Assembly (NCBI RefSeq): GCF_002733955.1
Contig: NZ_NVXQ01000004.1
Coordinates: forward strand, 1-64,000
DNA length: 64,000 nt
Direction of reading: 5' to 3'
Source: Hoeflea sp.
GTDB lineage: Bacteria > Pseudomonadota > Alphaproteobacteria > Rhizobiales > Rhizobiaceae
Part shown: positions 27,137-36,770 of the stretch, in pieces
Layout: each line of letters starts with the position of its first letter
Numbering within the stretch: the stretch's first letter is position 1
Translations under genes and position numbers: made by a program
The notes under the pieces: model-generated
Database searches by the model: none
What the model was told of the DNA's origin: nothing
Seen by the model: only the letters and a program-made list of their open reading frames with translations

Positions 27137-28963
27137 ATGATCAAACGCCTCGCCCCCATCATGCTGGCACTGGCCGGCCTGTTCGCAACGGCCAGCGCCA
27201 TGGCCCAGGAGCCCGCCTGGCAGCATGCCACGGCGATGATCGAGGCGCCAAAATACGCCGAAGGCTTTTCGCATTTTGACTATGTCAATCCGGACGCGCC
27301 CAAGGGCGGCACGCTGAAACTGTCGGAAGAAGGCACCTTCGACAGTTTCAACCCGATTCTGTACAAGGGCGAGGCGGCGGCAGGCTTGAGCCTGATTTTC
27401 GACACGCTGATGAAACCATCGGAAGACGAGGTCTCCTCGTCCTACGGGCTGCTCGCCGAGAGCATTTCCTATCCGGACGACATCTCGAAAGTCACATTCC
27501 GGCTGCGCGCGGAAGCCAAATGGGCCGACGGCACACCGGTGACGCCTGAGGACGTGGTCTTCAGCTTCGACATGGCGAAGGAACACAATCCGGCGCAAGC
27601 GCAGTATTACGCGCATGTCGTCTCGGCGGAAAAAACCGGTGAACGGGATGTGACCTTCCTGTTTGACGAAGACAACAACCAGGAACTGCCACAGATCCTG
27701 GGCCAGATCCGCGTGCTGCCCAAGCATTGGTGGGAAGGCACGGACGAGGCCGGGACAGCCCGTGATATCAGCCGCACCACGCTTGAGCCGGTAATGGGGT
27801 CAGGCCCCTACCGGATCGCCGAGTTCAAGGCCGGCTCGACAATCCGCTACGAACTGCGCGAGGACTATTGGGGCAAGGGCCTCAACGTCAATGTCGGGCA
27901 CAACAATTTCGGCGCCATCGAATATGTCTATTTCACGGACGCCAATGTCGAGTTCGAGGCCTTTCGCGCGGGCACGGTGGATTTCCGGCAGGAGAACTCG
28001 GCCAGCAAATGGGCCACGGCCTATGATTTCCCGGCAGTGGAAAACGGCGACATCGTGCGCGAGGAAATCCCAAACCCATTGCGCGCCGTGGGCATCATGC
28101 AGGCTTTCGTGCCGAACATGCGGCGCGAAAAATTCCAGGATGTGCGGGTGCGCCGGGCGCTGAATTTCGTGCTGGATTTCGAGGACCTGAACCACAATCT
28201 TGCCTTTGACGCGCTGGCGCGGGTCGACAGCTATTTCTGGGGCACCGAGCTTGCTTCATCGGGGTTGCCGGAAGGCCGCGAGAAGGAGATTCTCGAGGGC
28301 TTGGAGAACGAGATCCCGGCCGAGGTCTTCACCACGCCGTTTACCAACCCGGTGGGCGGCGATCCGCAGAAGGCACGGGCCAATCTGCGCCAGGCGCTGA
28401 CGCTGTTCCAGGAAGCCGGTTACAAACTCGACTCCGGCAAGCTGATCAACACCAGCACCGGCGAGCAGTTCGGGATCGAAATCCTGCTGTCGAGCCCCTC
28501 GCTGGAACGCTCGGTGCTGCCCTATATCGCCAGCCTGAAGAAGATCGGCATCGATGCCCGGATCCGCACCGTCGACGCCTCGCAATACACCAACAGGATC
28601 AGAAGTTTCGACTATGACATGATCTGGAATGTCTGGGGTCAATCGCTGAACCCGGGCAACGAGCAGGCCGGATACTGGGGCTCGGCCTCGGCGGACCGCG
28701 AGGGATCGCGCAACTATGCCGGTATTGCCGATCCCGCCGTCGACGAATTGATCCGGATGGTGATCTTCGCGCAGACGCGCGAGGAAAAGACCGCCGCGGT
28801 GAAGGCGCTCGACCGGGTGCTGCTGGCGAACCATTACGTGGTGCCGCTGTTTTACAGCGATGCGGTCAAGGTGGCCTACTCCAAGACGCTGAAGCACCCC
28901 GACGAGCTGCCCTATTACGGGCTTGGCTTCCCGGACGTGTGGTGGTCGACCGCGGCAGAGTGA
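27137..28963 (+). CDS. yejA: ABC transporter extracellular solute-binding protein, family 5 (YejA-like)
   Basis: Periplasmic binding protein for oligopeptides or peptide-like compounds such as microcin C in the Yej family. 608 residues. Signal peptide IMLALAGLFATASAMAQEP (cleavage about residue 23), then the SBP_bac_5 fold with FDYVNPDAPKGGTLKLSEEG and WADGTPVTPEDVVFSF, typical of YejA. The start is the ATG nine bases after GGAGGA; the ORF-track start adds 13 residues before the signal peptide. First gene of yejABEF. An intercistronic hairpin follows, probably raising its level over the permeases. Confidence 0.9.
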   Translation: MIKRLAPIMLALAGLFATASAMAQEPAWQHATAMIEAPKYAEGFSHFDYVNPDAPKGGTLKLSEEGTFDSFNPILYKGEAAAGLSLIFDTLMKPSEDEVSSSYGLLAESISYPDDISKVTFRLRAEAKWADGTPVTPEDVVFSFDMAKEHNPAQAQYYAHVVSAEKTGERDVTFLFDEDNNQELPQILGQIRVLPKHWWEGTDEAGTARDISRTTLEPVMGSGPYRIAEFKAGSTIRYELREDYWGKGLNVNVGHNNFGAIEYVYFTDANVEFEAFRAGTVDFRQENSASKWATAYDFPAVENGDIVREEIPNPLRAVGIMQAFVPNMRREKFQDVRVRRALNFVLDFEDLNHNLAFDALARVDSYFWGTELASSGLPEGREKEILEGLENEIPAEVFTTPFTNPVGGDPQKARANLRQALTLFQEAGYKLDSGKLINTSTGEQFGIEILLSSPSLERSVLPYIASLKKIGIDARIRTVDASQYTNRIRSFDYDMIWNVWGQSLNPGNEQAGYWGSASADREGSRNYAGIADPAVDELIRMVIFAQTREEKTAAVKALDRVLLANHYVVPLFYSDAVKVAYSKTLKHPDELPYYGLGFPDVWWSTAAE

Positions 28964-29020
28964 GACGCTTTGGCCTTGCACCGGTTTCGACATTCGATTC
29001 TGTATGGGGCAGACACGAAT

Positions 29021-29046
29021 CAGCCGGAAATCCGATTTTCCGGCTG
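29021..29046 (+). promoter_or_regulatory. Intercistronic hairpin between yejA and yejB
   Basis: CAGCCGGAAA-TCCGAT-TTTCCGGCTG is a perfect 10-bp stem with a 6-base loop and no following T-run. It lies 57 bases after the yejA stop and about 75 before yejB. Such structures in binding-protein operons often block 3'-to-5' decay and lead to excess of the binding protein. That function is inferred here. Confidence 0.6.
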
Positions 29047-29121
29047 GAAGGACGCGGGATTGACCAGGACAGACATCACCATGCGCGAGAAGATCGCTGC
29101 CACTGAGGGGACAGCCGCCTG

Positions 29122-30222
29122 ATGGGCGCCTATATTCTCAGACGCCTGCTTTTGATGATCCCGACCATCGTCGGCATCATGGCGATCTCGTTCGCGGTGA
29201 TCCAGTTTGCACCGGGCGGGCCGGTCGAGCAGGTGATCGCGCAGTTGACCGGCGAAGGCGATTCCGCCATCGACCGGATTGCCGGCGGCGGCGACAGCGT
29301 CGGCAGCGCGCAGGATTTCGGCGACCCGGGATCGTCCGACTATCGCGGCGCGCAAGGGCTTGATCCGGAATTCATCGCCAAGCTGGAGGCCCAGTTCGGC
29401 TTCGACAAGCCGCCGCTCGAACGCTTCGGGCTGATGATGTGGAACTATATCCGCTTCGATTTCGGCGAGAGCTATTTCCGCAGCATCGACGTGATCGACC
29501 TGATCAAGGAAAAGATGCCGGTCTCGATCTCGCTGGGGATCTGGATCCTGCTGCTGTCCTACGTGATCTCGATTCCGCTGGGGATCAAGAAGGCGGTCTC
29601 GGACGGATCGCGGTTCGATGTCTGGACCTCGGGGCTGATCATCATCGCTTATGCCGTGCCCGGCTTCCTGGTCGGCATCCTGCTGATCGTGCTGTTTGCC
29701 GGCGGATCGTTCCTGGACTGGTTCCCGCTGCGCGGCCTGACGTCGGACAATTTTGCCGAGCTCAGCCTTTTCGGCAAGATCGTCGACTATTTCTGGCACT
29801 TGGCGCTGCCGCTGATCGCGCTGTCGCTGGCGGCATTCGCCACCACGACGCTGTTGACCAAGAACTCGTTCATCGACGAGATCCGCAAGCAGTATGTCAC
29901 CACCGCCCGGGCCAAGGGCCTGAGCGAGCGTCAGGTGCTCTACCGGCATGTGTTCCGCAATGCGATGCTGATCATCATTGCCGGCTTTCCCGGCGCCTTC
30001 ATCACCGCATTCTTCTCCGGATCGCTGCTGATCGAGACGATCTTCTCGCTCGACGGGCTGGGGCGGCTGGGTTTTGAGTCGATCATCAAGCGGGATTATC
30101 CGGTGGTGTTTGCGACCCTGTTCATCTTCTCGCTGATGGGGCTGGTGGTCGGGCTGATTTCGGACCTGGTCTACACCTGGGTTGATCCGCGCATCGACTT
30201 TGAAAAGAGGGATGTGGGATGA
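29122..30222 (+). CDS. yejB: ABC transporter permease, YejB-like
   Basis: Inner-membrane permease of the Yej-type peptide importer, 366 residues. The N-terminal helix follows MGAYILRRLLLMIPTIVGIM, then comes a long periplasmic insert with Gly/Asp-rich sequence (about 50-85) typical of YejB, then the BPD_transp_1 domain with the ATPase-contact loop KQYVTTARAKGLSERQVLYRH. The stop overlaps the yejE start by four bases (ATGA), so translation is coupled. Confidence 0.92.
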   Translation: MGAYILRRLLLMIPTIVGIMAISFAVIQFAPGGPVEQVIAQLTGEGDSAIDRIAGGGDSVGSAQDFGDPGSSDYRGAQGLDPEFIAKLEAQFGFDKPPLERFGLMMWNYIRFDFGESYFRSIDVIDLIKEKMPVSISLGIWILLLSYVISIPLGIKKAVSDGSRFDVWTSGLIIIAYAVPGFLVGILLIVLFAGGSFLDWFPLRGLTSDNFAELSLFGKIVDYFWHLALPLIALSLAAFATTTLLTKNSFIDEIRKQYVTTARAKGLSERQVLYRHVFRNAMLIIIAGFPGAFITAFFSGSLLIETIFSLDGLGRLGFESIIKRDYPVVFATLFIFSLMGLVVGLISDLVYTWVDPRIDFEKRDVG

Positions 30223-31370
30223 GCGAGGCTTTTTCCGGCAATCCCCAGGCCTATGACGTCAATGGCCGGCCGAAAGGCTGGCTGTCGCCGACCAACAAGC
30301 GGCGCTGGGCCAATTTCAAGGCCAACCGGCGCGGCTACTGGTCGCTGTGGATCTTCATGATCCTGTTCATCGCCAGCCTGCTGGCCGAGTTCATCGCCAA
30401 TGACCGGCCGATCCTGGCGTTTTACAAGGGCGAGATCCTGTATCCGGTGATGGTGGATTACCCGGAGGAGAAATTTGGCGGGTTCCTGGCGCGCACCGAT
30501 TACCGCGACCCGTTCATCCAGGACGAGATCGAGGCCAATGGCTGGATGATCTGGCCGCCGATCCGCTATTCCTACACCACCGCCAATTCCTACATTCCGC
30601 ATTCGGCGCCGACAGCCCCGTTCTGGCTGCTTGAGGACGGGGAGGCCTGCTCCGCCTACCCGCTGAAGGACGAGGATCCGGGCTGCACGCTGGGCAACAT
30701 GAACTGGCTCGGCACCGATGACCAGGCCCGCGATGTGACCGCGCGGATGATCTACGGCTTCCGCATTTCGGTGCTGTTCGGGCTGACGCTAACGGTGTTC
30801 TCGGCGCTGATCGGCATCGCGGCGGGCGCGGTGCAGGGCTATTTCGGCGGCTGGACCGACCTTCTGATGCAGCGCTTCATCGAGATCTGGTCCTCGATGC
30901 CGGTGCTCTACATCCTCTTGATCATCGCCGCGGTGCTGCCGCCGGGGTTCTGGATCCTGCTCGGCATCATGCTGTTGTTCTCCTGGGTGTCATTTGTCGG
31001 CATCGTTCGGGCGGAGTTCCTGCGGGCGCGCAATTTCGAATATGTCAACGCCGCCCGGGCGCTCGGCGTCGGCAATGGCACCATCATGTTCCGGCACCTG
31101 TTGCCCAATGCGATGGTGGCGACGCTGACCTTCCTGCCGTTCATCCTGTCGGGCTCGATCACGACGCTGACCTCGCTCGATTTCCTCGGCTTCGGATTGC
31201 CGCCGGGCTCGGCCTCGCTGGGCGAACTGATCGCCCAGGGCAAACGCAATCTGCAGGCGCCCTGGCTGGGGCTGACCGCGTTCTTCACCATCTCGATCAT
31301 GCTGTCGCTGCTGATCTTCATCGGTGAAGCCACCCGCGATGCCTTCGACCCACGAAAGACGTTTCGATGA
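30219..31370 (+). CDS. yejE: ABC transporter permease, YejE-like
   Basis: Second permease of the Yej-type importer, 383 residues. An N-terminal cytoplasmic region (WLSPTNKRRWANFKANRRGY) and first helix precede a periplasmic segment of about 120 residues, then a five-helix BPD_transp_1 domain with the EAA-type loop FEYVNAARALGVGNGTIMFRH. The C-terminus [10 protein letters not shown] is the normal family ending. Four-base overlaps at both ends show tight coupling with yejB and yejF. Confidence 0.93.
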   Translation: MSEAFSGNPQAYDVNGRPKGWLSPTNKRRWANFKANRRGYWSLWIFMILFIASLLAEFIANDRPILAFYKGEILYPVMVDYPEEKFGGFLARTDYRDPFIQDEIEANGWMIWPPIRYSYTTANSYIPHSAPTAPFWLLEDGEACSAYPLKDEDPGCTLGNMNWLGTDDQARDVTARMIYGFRISVLFGLTLTVFSALIGIAAGAVQGYFGGWTDLLMQRFIEIWSSMPVLYILLIIAAVLPPGFWILLGIMLLFSWVSFVGIVRAEFLRARNFEYVNAARALGVGNGTIMFRHLLPNAMVATLTFLPFILSGSITTLTSLDFLGFGLPPGSASLGELIAQGKRNLQAPWLGLTAFFTISIMLSLLIFIGEATRDAFDPRKTFR

Positions 31371-33019
31371 GTAGTGCCGAGAGACCAAAGACAGGCGAGG
31401 CGCTGCTGTCGGTGCGCGACCTGTCGGTGGAATTCCACCAGTCCGGCGAAAGCCAGACCGCGGTCGACCATATTTCGTTCGACATCAGGCGCGGCGAGAC
31501 GGTGGCGCTGGTGGGCGAATCGGGTTCCGGCAAATCGGTGTCGGCGCTATCGGTTCTGCGGCTCTTGCCCTACCCGGCGGCCAGCCATCCGTCGGGCGAG
31601 ATCCTGTTCAAGGGGCAGGACCTGCTGTCCGCACCGGAGCCGGAGATCCGGGAGGTGCGCGGCAACGACATCACCATGATCTTCCAGGAGCCGATGACCT
31701 CACTCAATCCGCTGCAGACGGTGGAGAAGCAGATCTCGGAAATCCTGCATCTGCACCAGCTGATCAAGCCGGACGAGGCTCGGCGGCAGGTGCTGGGACT
31801 GCTGACTCAAGTGGGAATCCGCGATCCCGAGACCAGGCTGGCGTCCTATCCGCACCAGTTGTCGGGCGGACAGCGGCAGCGAGTGATGATCGCCATGGCA
31901 CTGGCCAACCGGCCGGAACTGCTGATTGCCGATGAACCGACGACGGCGCTGGACGTCACGGTGCAGGCGCAGATTCTCGAACTGCTCAGGGATCTGAAGA
32001 CCGAGCACGGCATGGCAATGCTGTTCATCACCCATGATCTCGGCATCGTGCGCAAGTTCGCCGACCGGGTCTGCGTGATGACAAACGGCAAGATCGTCGA
32101 GACCGGCCCGACTGCCGAAATCTTCGCCAACCCGCAGCACGCCTACACCAAACATCTGCTTGCCGCGGAACCCAGCGGCGAGCCGCCGGAGCGCAAGGAA
32201 ACCGCGCCGGAAGTCATGCGCGCCAAGGACATCAAGGTCTGGTTTCCGGTCAAGAAGGGCTTCCTCCGGCGCACGGTCGACCACGTCAAGGCCGTCGACG
32301 GGCTGTCGCTGTCGCTCAAATCCGGGCAGACGCTCGGCGTGGTCGGCGAATCCGGCTCCGGGAAGACAACGCTGGGGCTGGCGTTGATGCGGCTTATCCG
32401 CAGTGAAGGCGAGATCCATTTCAACACCCTGCCGCTGCACGAGCGGTCGTTCAAGCAGATGAAGTCGCTCAGGAGTTCGATGCAGGTGGTTTTCCAGGAT
32501 CCGTTCGGATCGCTGAGCCCGCGCATGTCGATTGCCGATATCGTCGGCGAAGGGCTGGAAATCCACGCCCGCGATATCTCTGCGCGCGACCGAGACAGGC
32601 TTGTCGCCGAAGCGCTGGAGGAAGTCGGGCTCGACGCCTCGACCCGCTGGCGCTATCCGCACGAGTTTTCCGGTGGCCAGCGGCAGCGCATCGCGATTGC
32701 CCGGGCGATGGTGCTCAAGCCACGCTTCGTCATGCTGGACGAGCCGACCTCGGCGCTCGACATGAGCGTGCAGGCGCAAGTCGTCGACCTGCTGCGCGAT
32801 CTGCAGAAGCGGCACGATCTGGCCTATCTGTTCATCAGCCACGATCTCAAGGTTGTGCGGGCGCTGGCCAATGACGTGATCGTCATGCGGGCAGGCAAGG
32901 TGATCGAACAGGGCAGCGCCGACAAGATTTTCGACCATCCCGAAACAGACTACACCAAAGCGCTGATGGCGGCGGCCTTCAACCTGGAAGCCGCCGGCAG
33001 CGCCGTGGTCAGCGAATAG
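31367..33019 (+). CDS. yejF: ABC transporter ATP-binding protein with two nucleotide-binding domains, YejF-like
   Basis: Energises the Yej importer. 550 residues with two full ATPase domains in tandem: Walker [14 protein letters not shown] and signature [12 protein letters not shown] in the first, [13 protein letters not shown] and [12 protein letters not shown] in the second. Walker B segments [13 protein letters not shown] and [13 protein letters not shown] are intact. An oligopeptide-type C-terminal extension follows each domain ([14 protein letters not shown]). The fused double-ATPase form fits YejF rather than separate OppD/OppF. Confidence 0.93.
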   Translation: MSSAERPKTGEALLSVRDLSVEFHQSGESQTAVDHISFDIRRGETVALVGESGSGKSVSALSVLRLLPYPAASHPSGEILFKGQDLLSAPEPEIREVRGNDITMIFQEPMTSLNPLQTVEKQISEILHLHQLIKPDEARRQVLGLLTQVGIRDPETRLASYPHQLSGGQRQRVMIAMALANRPELLIADEPTTALDVTVQAQILELLRDLKTEHGMAMLFITHDLGIVRKFADRVCVMTNGKIVETGPTAEIFANPQHAYTKHLLAAEPSGEPPERKETAPEVMRAKDIKVWFPVKKGFLRRTVDHVKAVDGLSLSLKSGQTLGVVGESGSGKTTLGLALMRLIRSEGEIHFNTLPLHERSFKQMKSLRSSMQVVFQDPFGSLSPRMSIADIVGEGLEIHARDISARDRDRLVAEALEEVGLDASTRWRYPHEFSGGQRQRIAIARAMVLKPRFVMLDEPTSALDMSVQAQVVDLLRDLQKRHDLAYLFISHDLKVVRALANDVIVMRAGKVIEQGSADKIFDHPETDYTKALMAAAFNLEAAGSAVVSE

Positions 33020-33027
33020 GCAGGATC

Positions 33028-33993
33028 ATGACCGACAGTAACGGCAAGGGACGGGTGCTGCTGGCGCTCACCGGGTGGGACCCGCAAATGTGGGTCGAGG
33101 AATTGCAGAAGGCAGCGCCGGACCGCCCGGTGGTGCTCGCACCCAACGGCGAGACCGACCCCGACATCGATTATGCCATTGTCTGGAAGCAGCCGGCCGG
33201 ACTGCTGTCGAAGCTGCCGAACCTGAAGGCTATTTTCTCGCTCGGTGCCGGCGTTGATCACGTCTTTGCCGATAGCACGCTGCCGGACGTGCCGATCGTG
33301 CGGGTGGTCTCGCCCAACCTGACCACGCGGATGAGCGAATATGTCGTCTGGCAGGTGCTTGACCACCATCGCCTCGGCCCACGCTACCGGGCGCAGCAGG
33401 CGAACCGCGTCTGGTACGAGGACCGCGAGCAGAAGGCTGCGGCCGATCTCACCGTCGGCATCATGGGACTGGGCGAGCTTGGCACGGACGCCGCCGCCAA
33501 GCTGCAGGTCATGGGCTTCAAGGTGACCGGCTGGTCACGGACAGAAAAGCACGTTGACGGTGTGACCTGCCATGCGGGCAAAGAGGGGCTCGATGCGTTT
33601 CTGGCTTCTGCCGACATTTTCGTCGTGCTGCTGCCGCTGACAGCCGAAACGAACGAGATCCTGAACCGGGACCTGTTCACGCGGATGAGCAAGCGCGGAC
33701 CGCTGGGCGCGCCGGTGGTCATCAATGCCGGGCGCGGCGGGTTGCAGAACGAGGCGGATATTCTGGCCGCGCTGGACGAGGGGCTATTGTCTGCGGTGAC
33801 GCTCGACGTGTTCCAACAGGAACCGCTTGATCCCGAGAGCCCGTTCTGGACCCACCCAAAGGTGACGCTGACGCCGCATGCGGCAGCAGCATCCATGCCA
33901 TCCTCGCTGATCGAGCCGATGGCGCGGCAGATGGATGCCTTCGAGCGCGGCGAACCGCTGATCAACCTGGTCGACCGCAAGGCCGGGTACTAA
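33028..33993 (+). CDS. D-isomer-specific 2-hydroxyacid dehydrogenase (glyoxylate/hydroxypyruvate reductase A-like)
   Basis: NAD(P)H-dependent reduction of a 2-oxoacid such as glyoxylate or hydroxypyruvate. 321 residues. Rossmann motif GIMGLGELGTDAAAKL (about 148-163); catalytic Arg in INAGRGG, Glu in FQQEPLDPESPFW and His in LTPHAAAAS. The substrate segment FSLGAGVDHV and lack of a C-terminal regulatory domain fit GhrA. Eight bases after yejF on the same strand, so possibly co-transcribed. The exact substrate is uncertain. Confidence 0.9.
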   Translation: MTDSNGKGRVLLALTGWDPQMWVEELQKAAPDRPVVLAPNGETDPDIDYAIVWKQPAGLLSKLPNLKAIFSLGAGVDHVFADSTLPDVPIVRVVSPNLTTRMSEYVVWQVLDHHRLGPRYRAQQANRVWYEDREQKAAADLTVGIMGLGELGTDAAAKLQVMGFKVTGWSRTEKHVDGVTCHAGKEGLDAFLASADIFVVLLPLTAETNEILNRDLFTRMSKRGPLGAPVVINAGRGGLQNEADILAALDEGLLSAVTLDVFQQEPLDPESPFWTHPKVTLTPHAAAASMPSSLIEPMARQMDAFERGEPLINLVDRKAGY

Positions 33994-34002
33994 GCCGGCT
34001 TA
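33991..34002. other. 12-bp palindrome made of two convergent stop codons
   Basis: TAAGCCGGCTTA is self-complementary. Its first three bases are the TAA of the 2-hydroxyacid dehydrogenase and its last three, read on the minus strand, are the TAA of the NlpC/P60 gene. The two genes end six bases apart. It may act as a minimal bidirectional structure, but is too short for a confident terminator. Confidence 0.4.
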
Positions 34003-34860
34003 TGGCCTGCGATAGAGTGTCGGCGGGCCGTAGAGCCTGGCAATACGCTCGATGGCGGCCTGCAGCGGTTCGCGGGTGACATACATGGTGCCGCCGGAGG
34101 CGTGGAGAAGCGTATCCGGGTCTTCGAGAAAACCGACATGGCCTTTCCAGAACACCAGATCGCCACGTTGCAAACCATCACTTACAGGCTCGATGACAGT
34201 GCCCAAATGTGCCGCTTGCTGGTCGGAATCGCGCGGGGCGGATTTGCCGGTCATGGCCAGCGCCAATTGCACCAGGCCTGAACAATCAATGCCAAAGCCG
34301 GTTCGTCCGCCCCAGAGATAAGGCGTGTCGATGAAGCGCGCGGCCACCGACACCGCGTCTTCAGCGGCCGGTTCGGCAACAGGGCATAGATGCGTGGCAA
34401 TGATGGCCGAGCCATCCTCCAGCAGAGCGTAGGGCGTGCCCCGCGTCTCGGCCGCGCCGACGATCGTTACCCGGCTACCCATCGACAGCGTCCTGAGCTG
34501 CGGAAAGCGCAGATCCGGCCCCGGATAGACGAAACTGCGCGGAACGGAGACGATATGGGTAGCCTGGCTGACCCCTTCCCTGATTGCGTCCTCGCGCACA
34601 TAGCCGACATAGCCATCTTCTGCTAGTTGCACCCAGGCCCAGCCGTTGGAGGTCTCGAACACGGTCAGCGCCTCTCCCAGAAGCGCCTGGGTGTCGATGC
34701 TGCACTCTGGATCAGGCCGGGGACGGATATCAGCGACGGGTATGGCCACCTCGCCCGGCGCACCTTCGATGAAGCGGTCGGCCGTGACCTGCCCCTTGAG
34801 GCGGATATCGGCCAGATCCGGCCGGTAGGCATGGGAGCGGTGATCAAGGCTGTCACTCAT
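34000..34860 (-). CDS. C40 family NlpC/P60 peptidase with SH3-like domains
   Basis: Predicted cell-wall peptide hydrolase, 286 residues. Two SH3b-like segments (about 30-150; for example TIVGAAETRGTPYALLEDGS) precede the NlpC/P60 domain (about 155-280). Catalytic Cys lies in GFGIDCSGLVQLAL, His in WKGHVGFLED, and the third residue is probably His in LLHASGG. No signal peptide or TM segment is visible, so cytoplasmic action on peptides released from peptidoglycan is possible; that also fits the neighbouring aminopeptidase. Overlaps the upstream MarR-like gene by four bases. Confidence 0.9.
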   Translation of the reverse strand: MSDSLDHRSHAYRPDLADIRLKGQVTADRFIEGAPGEVAIPVADIRPRPDPECSIDTQALLGEALTVFETSNGWAWVQLAEDGYVGYVREDAIREGVSQATHIVSVPRSFVYPGPDLRFPQLRTLSMGSRVTIVGAAETRGTPYALLEDGSAIIATHLCPVAEPAAEDAVSVAARFIDTPYLWGGRTGFGIDCSGLVQLALAMTGKSAPRDSDQQAAHLGTVIEPVSDGLQRGDLVFWKGHVGFLEDPDTLLHASGGTMYVTREPLQAAIERIARLYGPPTLYRRP

Positions 34861-35225
34861 GTTCCAGGTGCCTCCGCGGACGACAATTTGCGGCCTTCGG
34901 CGATGATGATGTCGCCCAGCCTTTCGACAAACAGCGAGCCTTCCACCGTGCGCTTGATGATGACGTTGCGCTTGTCACGCTCGTCGCGGACCCGGCGGAC
35001 CAGCCCCATATGGCCCATCGTGTCGAGCGCCCTTGTGATCACCGGCTTGGTGACACCGAGCATGGCGGCAAGGCCCCTTACCGTATGCGGGGGCGGCGCG
35101 AGATAGATGTGCAGCAGGATCGCCAGTTGCCGCATCGTCAGGTCCGGTCCGATGACGCGGACATGTTCAAGCGTGGCGGCATGCCAGAGCCCGAGGGCAT
35201 CTGAGGGCCGGAGGTCGAGCTGCAT
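34857..35225 (-). CDS. MarR-like winged-helix regulator
   Basis: Small transcription-factor-like protein of 122 residues. The winged-helix region is visible in LTMRQLAILLHIYLAPPPHTVRGLAAMLGVTKPVITRALDTM (described in parts: helix AILLHIYL, recognition helix KPVITRAL), followed by the wing VRRVRDERDKRNVII. Start set at MQLDLRPSDALGLW; the ORF-track extension overlaps the aminopeptidase region. It shares an ATGA overlap with the NlpC/P60 gene and lies 76 bases after the aminopeptidase gene, so it may regulate this small operon. The ligand is unknown. Confidence 0.8.
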   Translation of the reverse strand: MQLDLRPSDALGLWHAATLEHVRVIGPDLTMRQLAILLHIYLAPPPHTVRGLAAMLGVTKPVITRALDTMGHMGLVRRVRDERDKRNVIIKRTVEGSLFVERLGDIIIAEGRKLSSAEAPGT

Positions 35226-35301
35226 GGCGGTGTGCCTGTATCGTTTCGGTACCGGATTATAGTGGCCGAAACAAAGAGCGCACGCAAGCCAGCCGCGAGG
35301 T

Positions 35302-36708
35302 TCAGGCCGGGTGGCGCTTGCTGATGACCTCGAACAGGGCGCGAATTCCTTGGGCTTCGCCGCCGATCGGCGCATGCGGCTTGTCCTTCGGCGACCAGGC
35401 GAAAATGTCGAAATGCGCCCAGCTGGTTTCCGCTGTCACGAAGCGCTTGAGGAACAGCGCCGCGGTGATCGACCCGGCAAAGCCGCCCGCCGGGGCATTG
35501 GTCAGATCGGCGATCCGGGCCTTCACATCAGCCTCATAGGGCTTGAACAGCGGCATGCGCCAGAGCGGGTCGACCACGTCCTTCGATGCGGTGGCAAGCG
35601 CGCCGGCCAGGTCTTCGTCGTCGGTGTAGAAGGGCGGCAGATCGGGCCCGAGCGCCACCCGTGCGGCACCGGTCAGAGTGGCCATGTCGATGAGCAGATC
35701 AGGCTCTTCCTCGCAGGCATAGGTGAGCGCATCGGCAAGCACCAGTCGGCCCTCGGCGTCGGTGTTGTCGATCTGGACGGTGAGGCCCTTGCGGCTGGTG
35801 AGCACGTCGCCCGGGCGGAAGGCCGAGGCGGAAATCGAATTTTCGACCGCCGGAACCAGCACCCGCAAATCCACCGACAGGCCGGCATCCATGATCATCA
35901 TGGCCAGCGCCAGAACGTTGGCAGCACCGCCCATGTCCTTTTTCATGTTGAGCATCGCCGAGGATGGCTTGATATCGAGACCGCCGGTATCGAAACACAC
36001 GCCCTTGCCGACCAGCGTGAGTTTCGGCGCACCTTTCTTGCCCCAGCGCATTTCCAGCAGACGCGGCGCCTGATCGGCGGCGCGGCCGACCGCGTGGATC
36101 ATCGGGAAGCCTCGGGTGATCAGTTCCTCGCCCGTAACCACCGTCACTTTCGCCTTGTAGTGATCAGCAAGACCACGGAATGCGGCCTCCAGCGCATCCG
36201 GACCCATGTCGTTGGCGGGCGTGTTGACGAGATCGCGCGCAAGCGCGACAGCGGCGACGCTGCGGCGGACCGCGGCGGCATCGACAGTTTCGGCCATCGC
36301 CAGCCTCGGGCCCTGGGCCGCGGGCTTGCGGTAGCGCTCGAAACGGTAGGCCCCCATGCCGAAGCCCAGGGCCATGGTTTCGGGTGCCACCGACGAGGTT
36401 TCAATGCGCCAGGTGCCCTCGGGCAGGGTCCGCGCCAGCTTGCCACTGATGAAGGGATGACACTGTCCTTCACTGCCCAGGCCAAACAGCGCGCCGGCGA
36501 GCTTGCCTTCCGGACCGGGCACCAGCAGGACCGCGCCTTCCGCCGCCTGAAAGCCTGCGGCCCTGGCCCAGGGGAGTGCTGCCGCATCAAACGTGCCTGC
36601 GTCGATATCCGCCGGCGTCACCGCCCAGACGGGCAAGGCGTCAGCCGCTGTTTCAGCCGATTCAGGGGCAAATGGCGACGGGCGATCAATCAGGGCGTAG
36701 GGCGACAT
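35302..36708 (-). CDS. M17 leucyl aminopeptidase family protein
   Basis: Metal-dependent aminopeptidase, 468 residues. Catalytic and two-metal site motifs are present: VGKGVCFDTGGLDIKPS (Lys, Asp), MKKDMGGAA (Asp) and NTDAEGRLVLADAL (Asp, Glu, Arg), the last being the M17 signature. The N-terminal domain is shorter than in PepA, and the protein belongs to the leucyl aminopeptidase-like group common in rhizobia. First gene of a minus-strand group with the MarR-like and NlpC/P60 genes, suggesting shared work on peptide turnover. Confidence 0.93.
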   Translation of the reverse strand: MSPYALIDRPSPFAPESAETAADALPVWAVTPADIDAGTFDAAALPWARAAGFQAAEGAVLLVPGPEGKLAGALFGLGSEGQCHPFISGKLARTLPEGTWRIETSSVAPETMALGFGMGAYRFERYRKPAAQGPRLAMAETVDAAAVRRSVAAVALARDLVNTPANDMGPDALEAAFRGLADHYKAKVTVVTGEELITRGFPMIHAVGRAADQAPRLLEMRWGKKGAPKLTLVGKGVCFDTGGLDIKPSSAMLNMKKDMGGAANVLALAMMIMDAGLSVDLRVLVPAVENSISASAFRPGDVLTSRKGLTVQIDNTDAEGRLVLADALTYACEEEPDLLIDMATLTGAARVALGPDLPPFYTDDEDLAGALATASKDVVDPLWRMPLFKPYEADVKARIADLTNAPAGGFAGSITAALFLKRFVTAETSWAHFDIFAWSPKDKPHAPIGGEAQGIRALFEVISKRHPA

Positions 36709-36755
36709 GTTTTTTCCTCTCGTCCTCCCCGCGGGAGTGCGCGGAGAATCAGTCG

Positions 36756-36770
36756 TTAACTGTTGATTAG
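36756..36770 (+). promoter_or_regulatory. CtrA-like box (7 of 8) upstream of tadD
   Basis: TTAA-CTGTTGA-TTAG matches TTAA-N7-TTAA with one mismatch and is followed by GGTTAAC, a further half-site. It lies about 85 bases before tadD and about 50 before the divergent aminopeptidase gene. CtrA control of pilus genes is known in Caulobacter; here it is inference. Confidence 0.45.
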
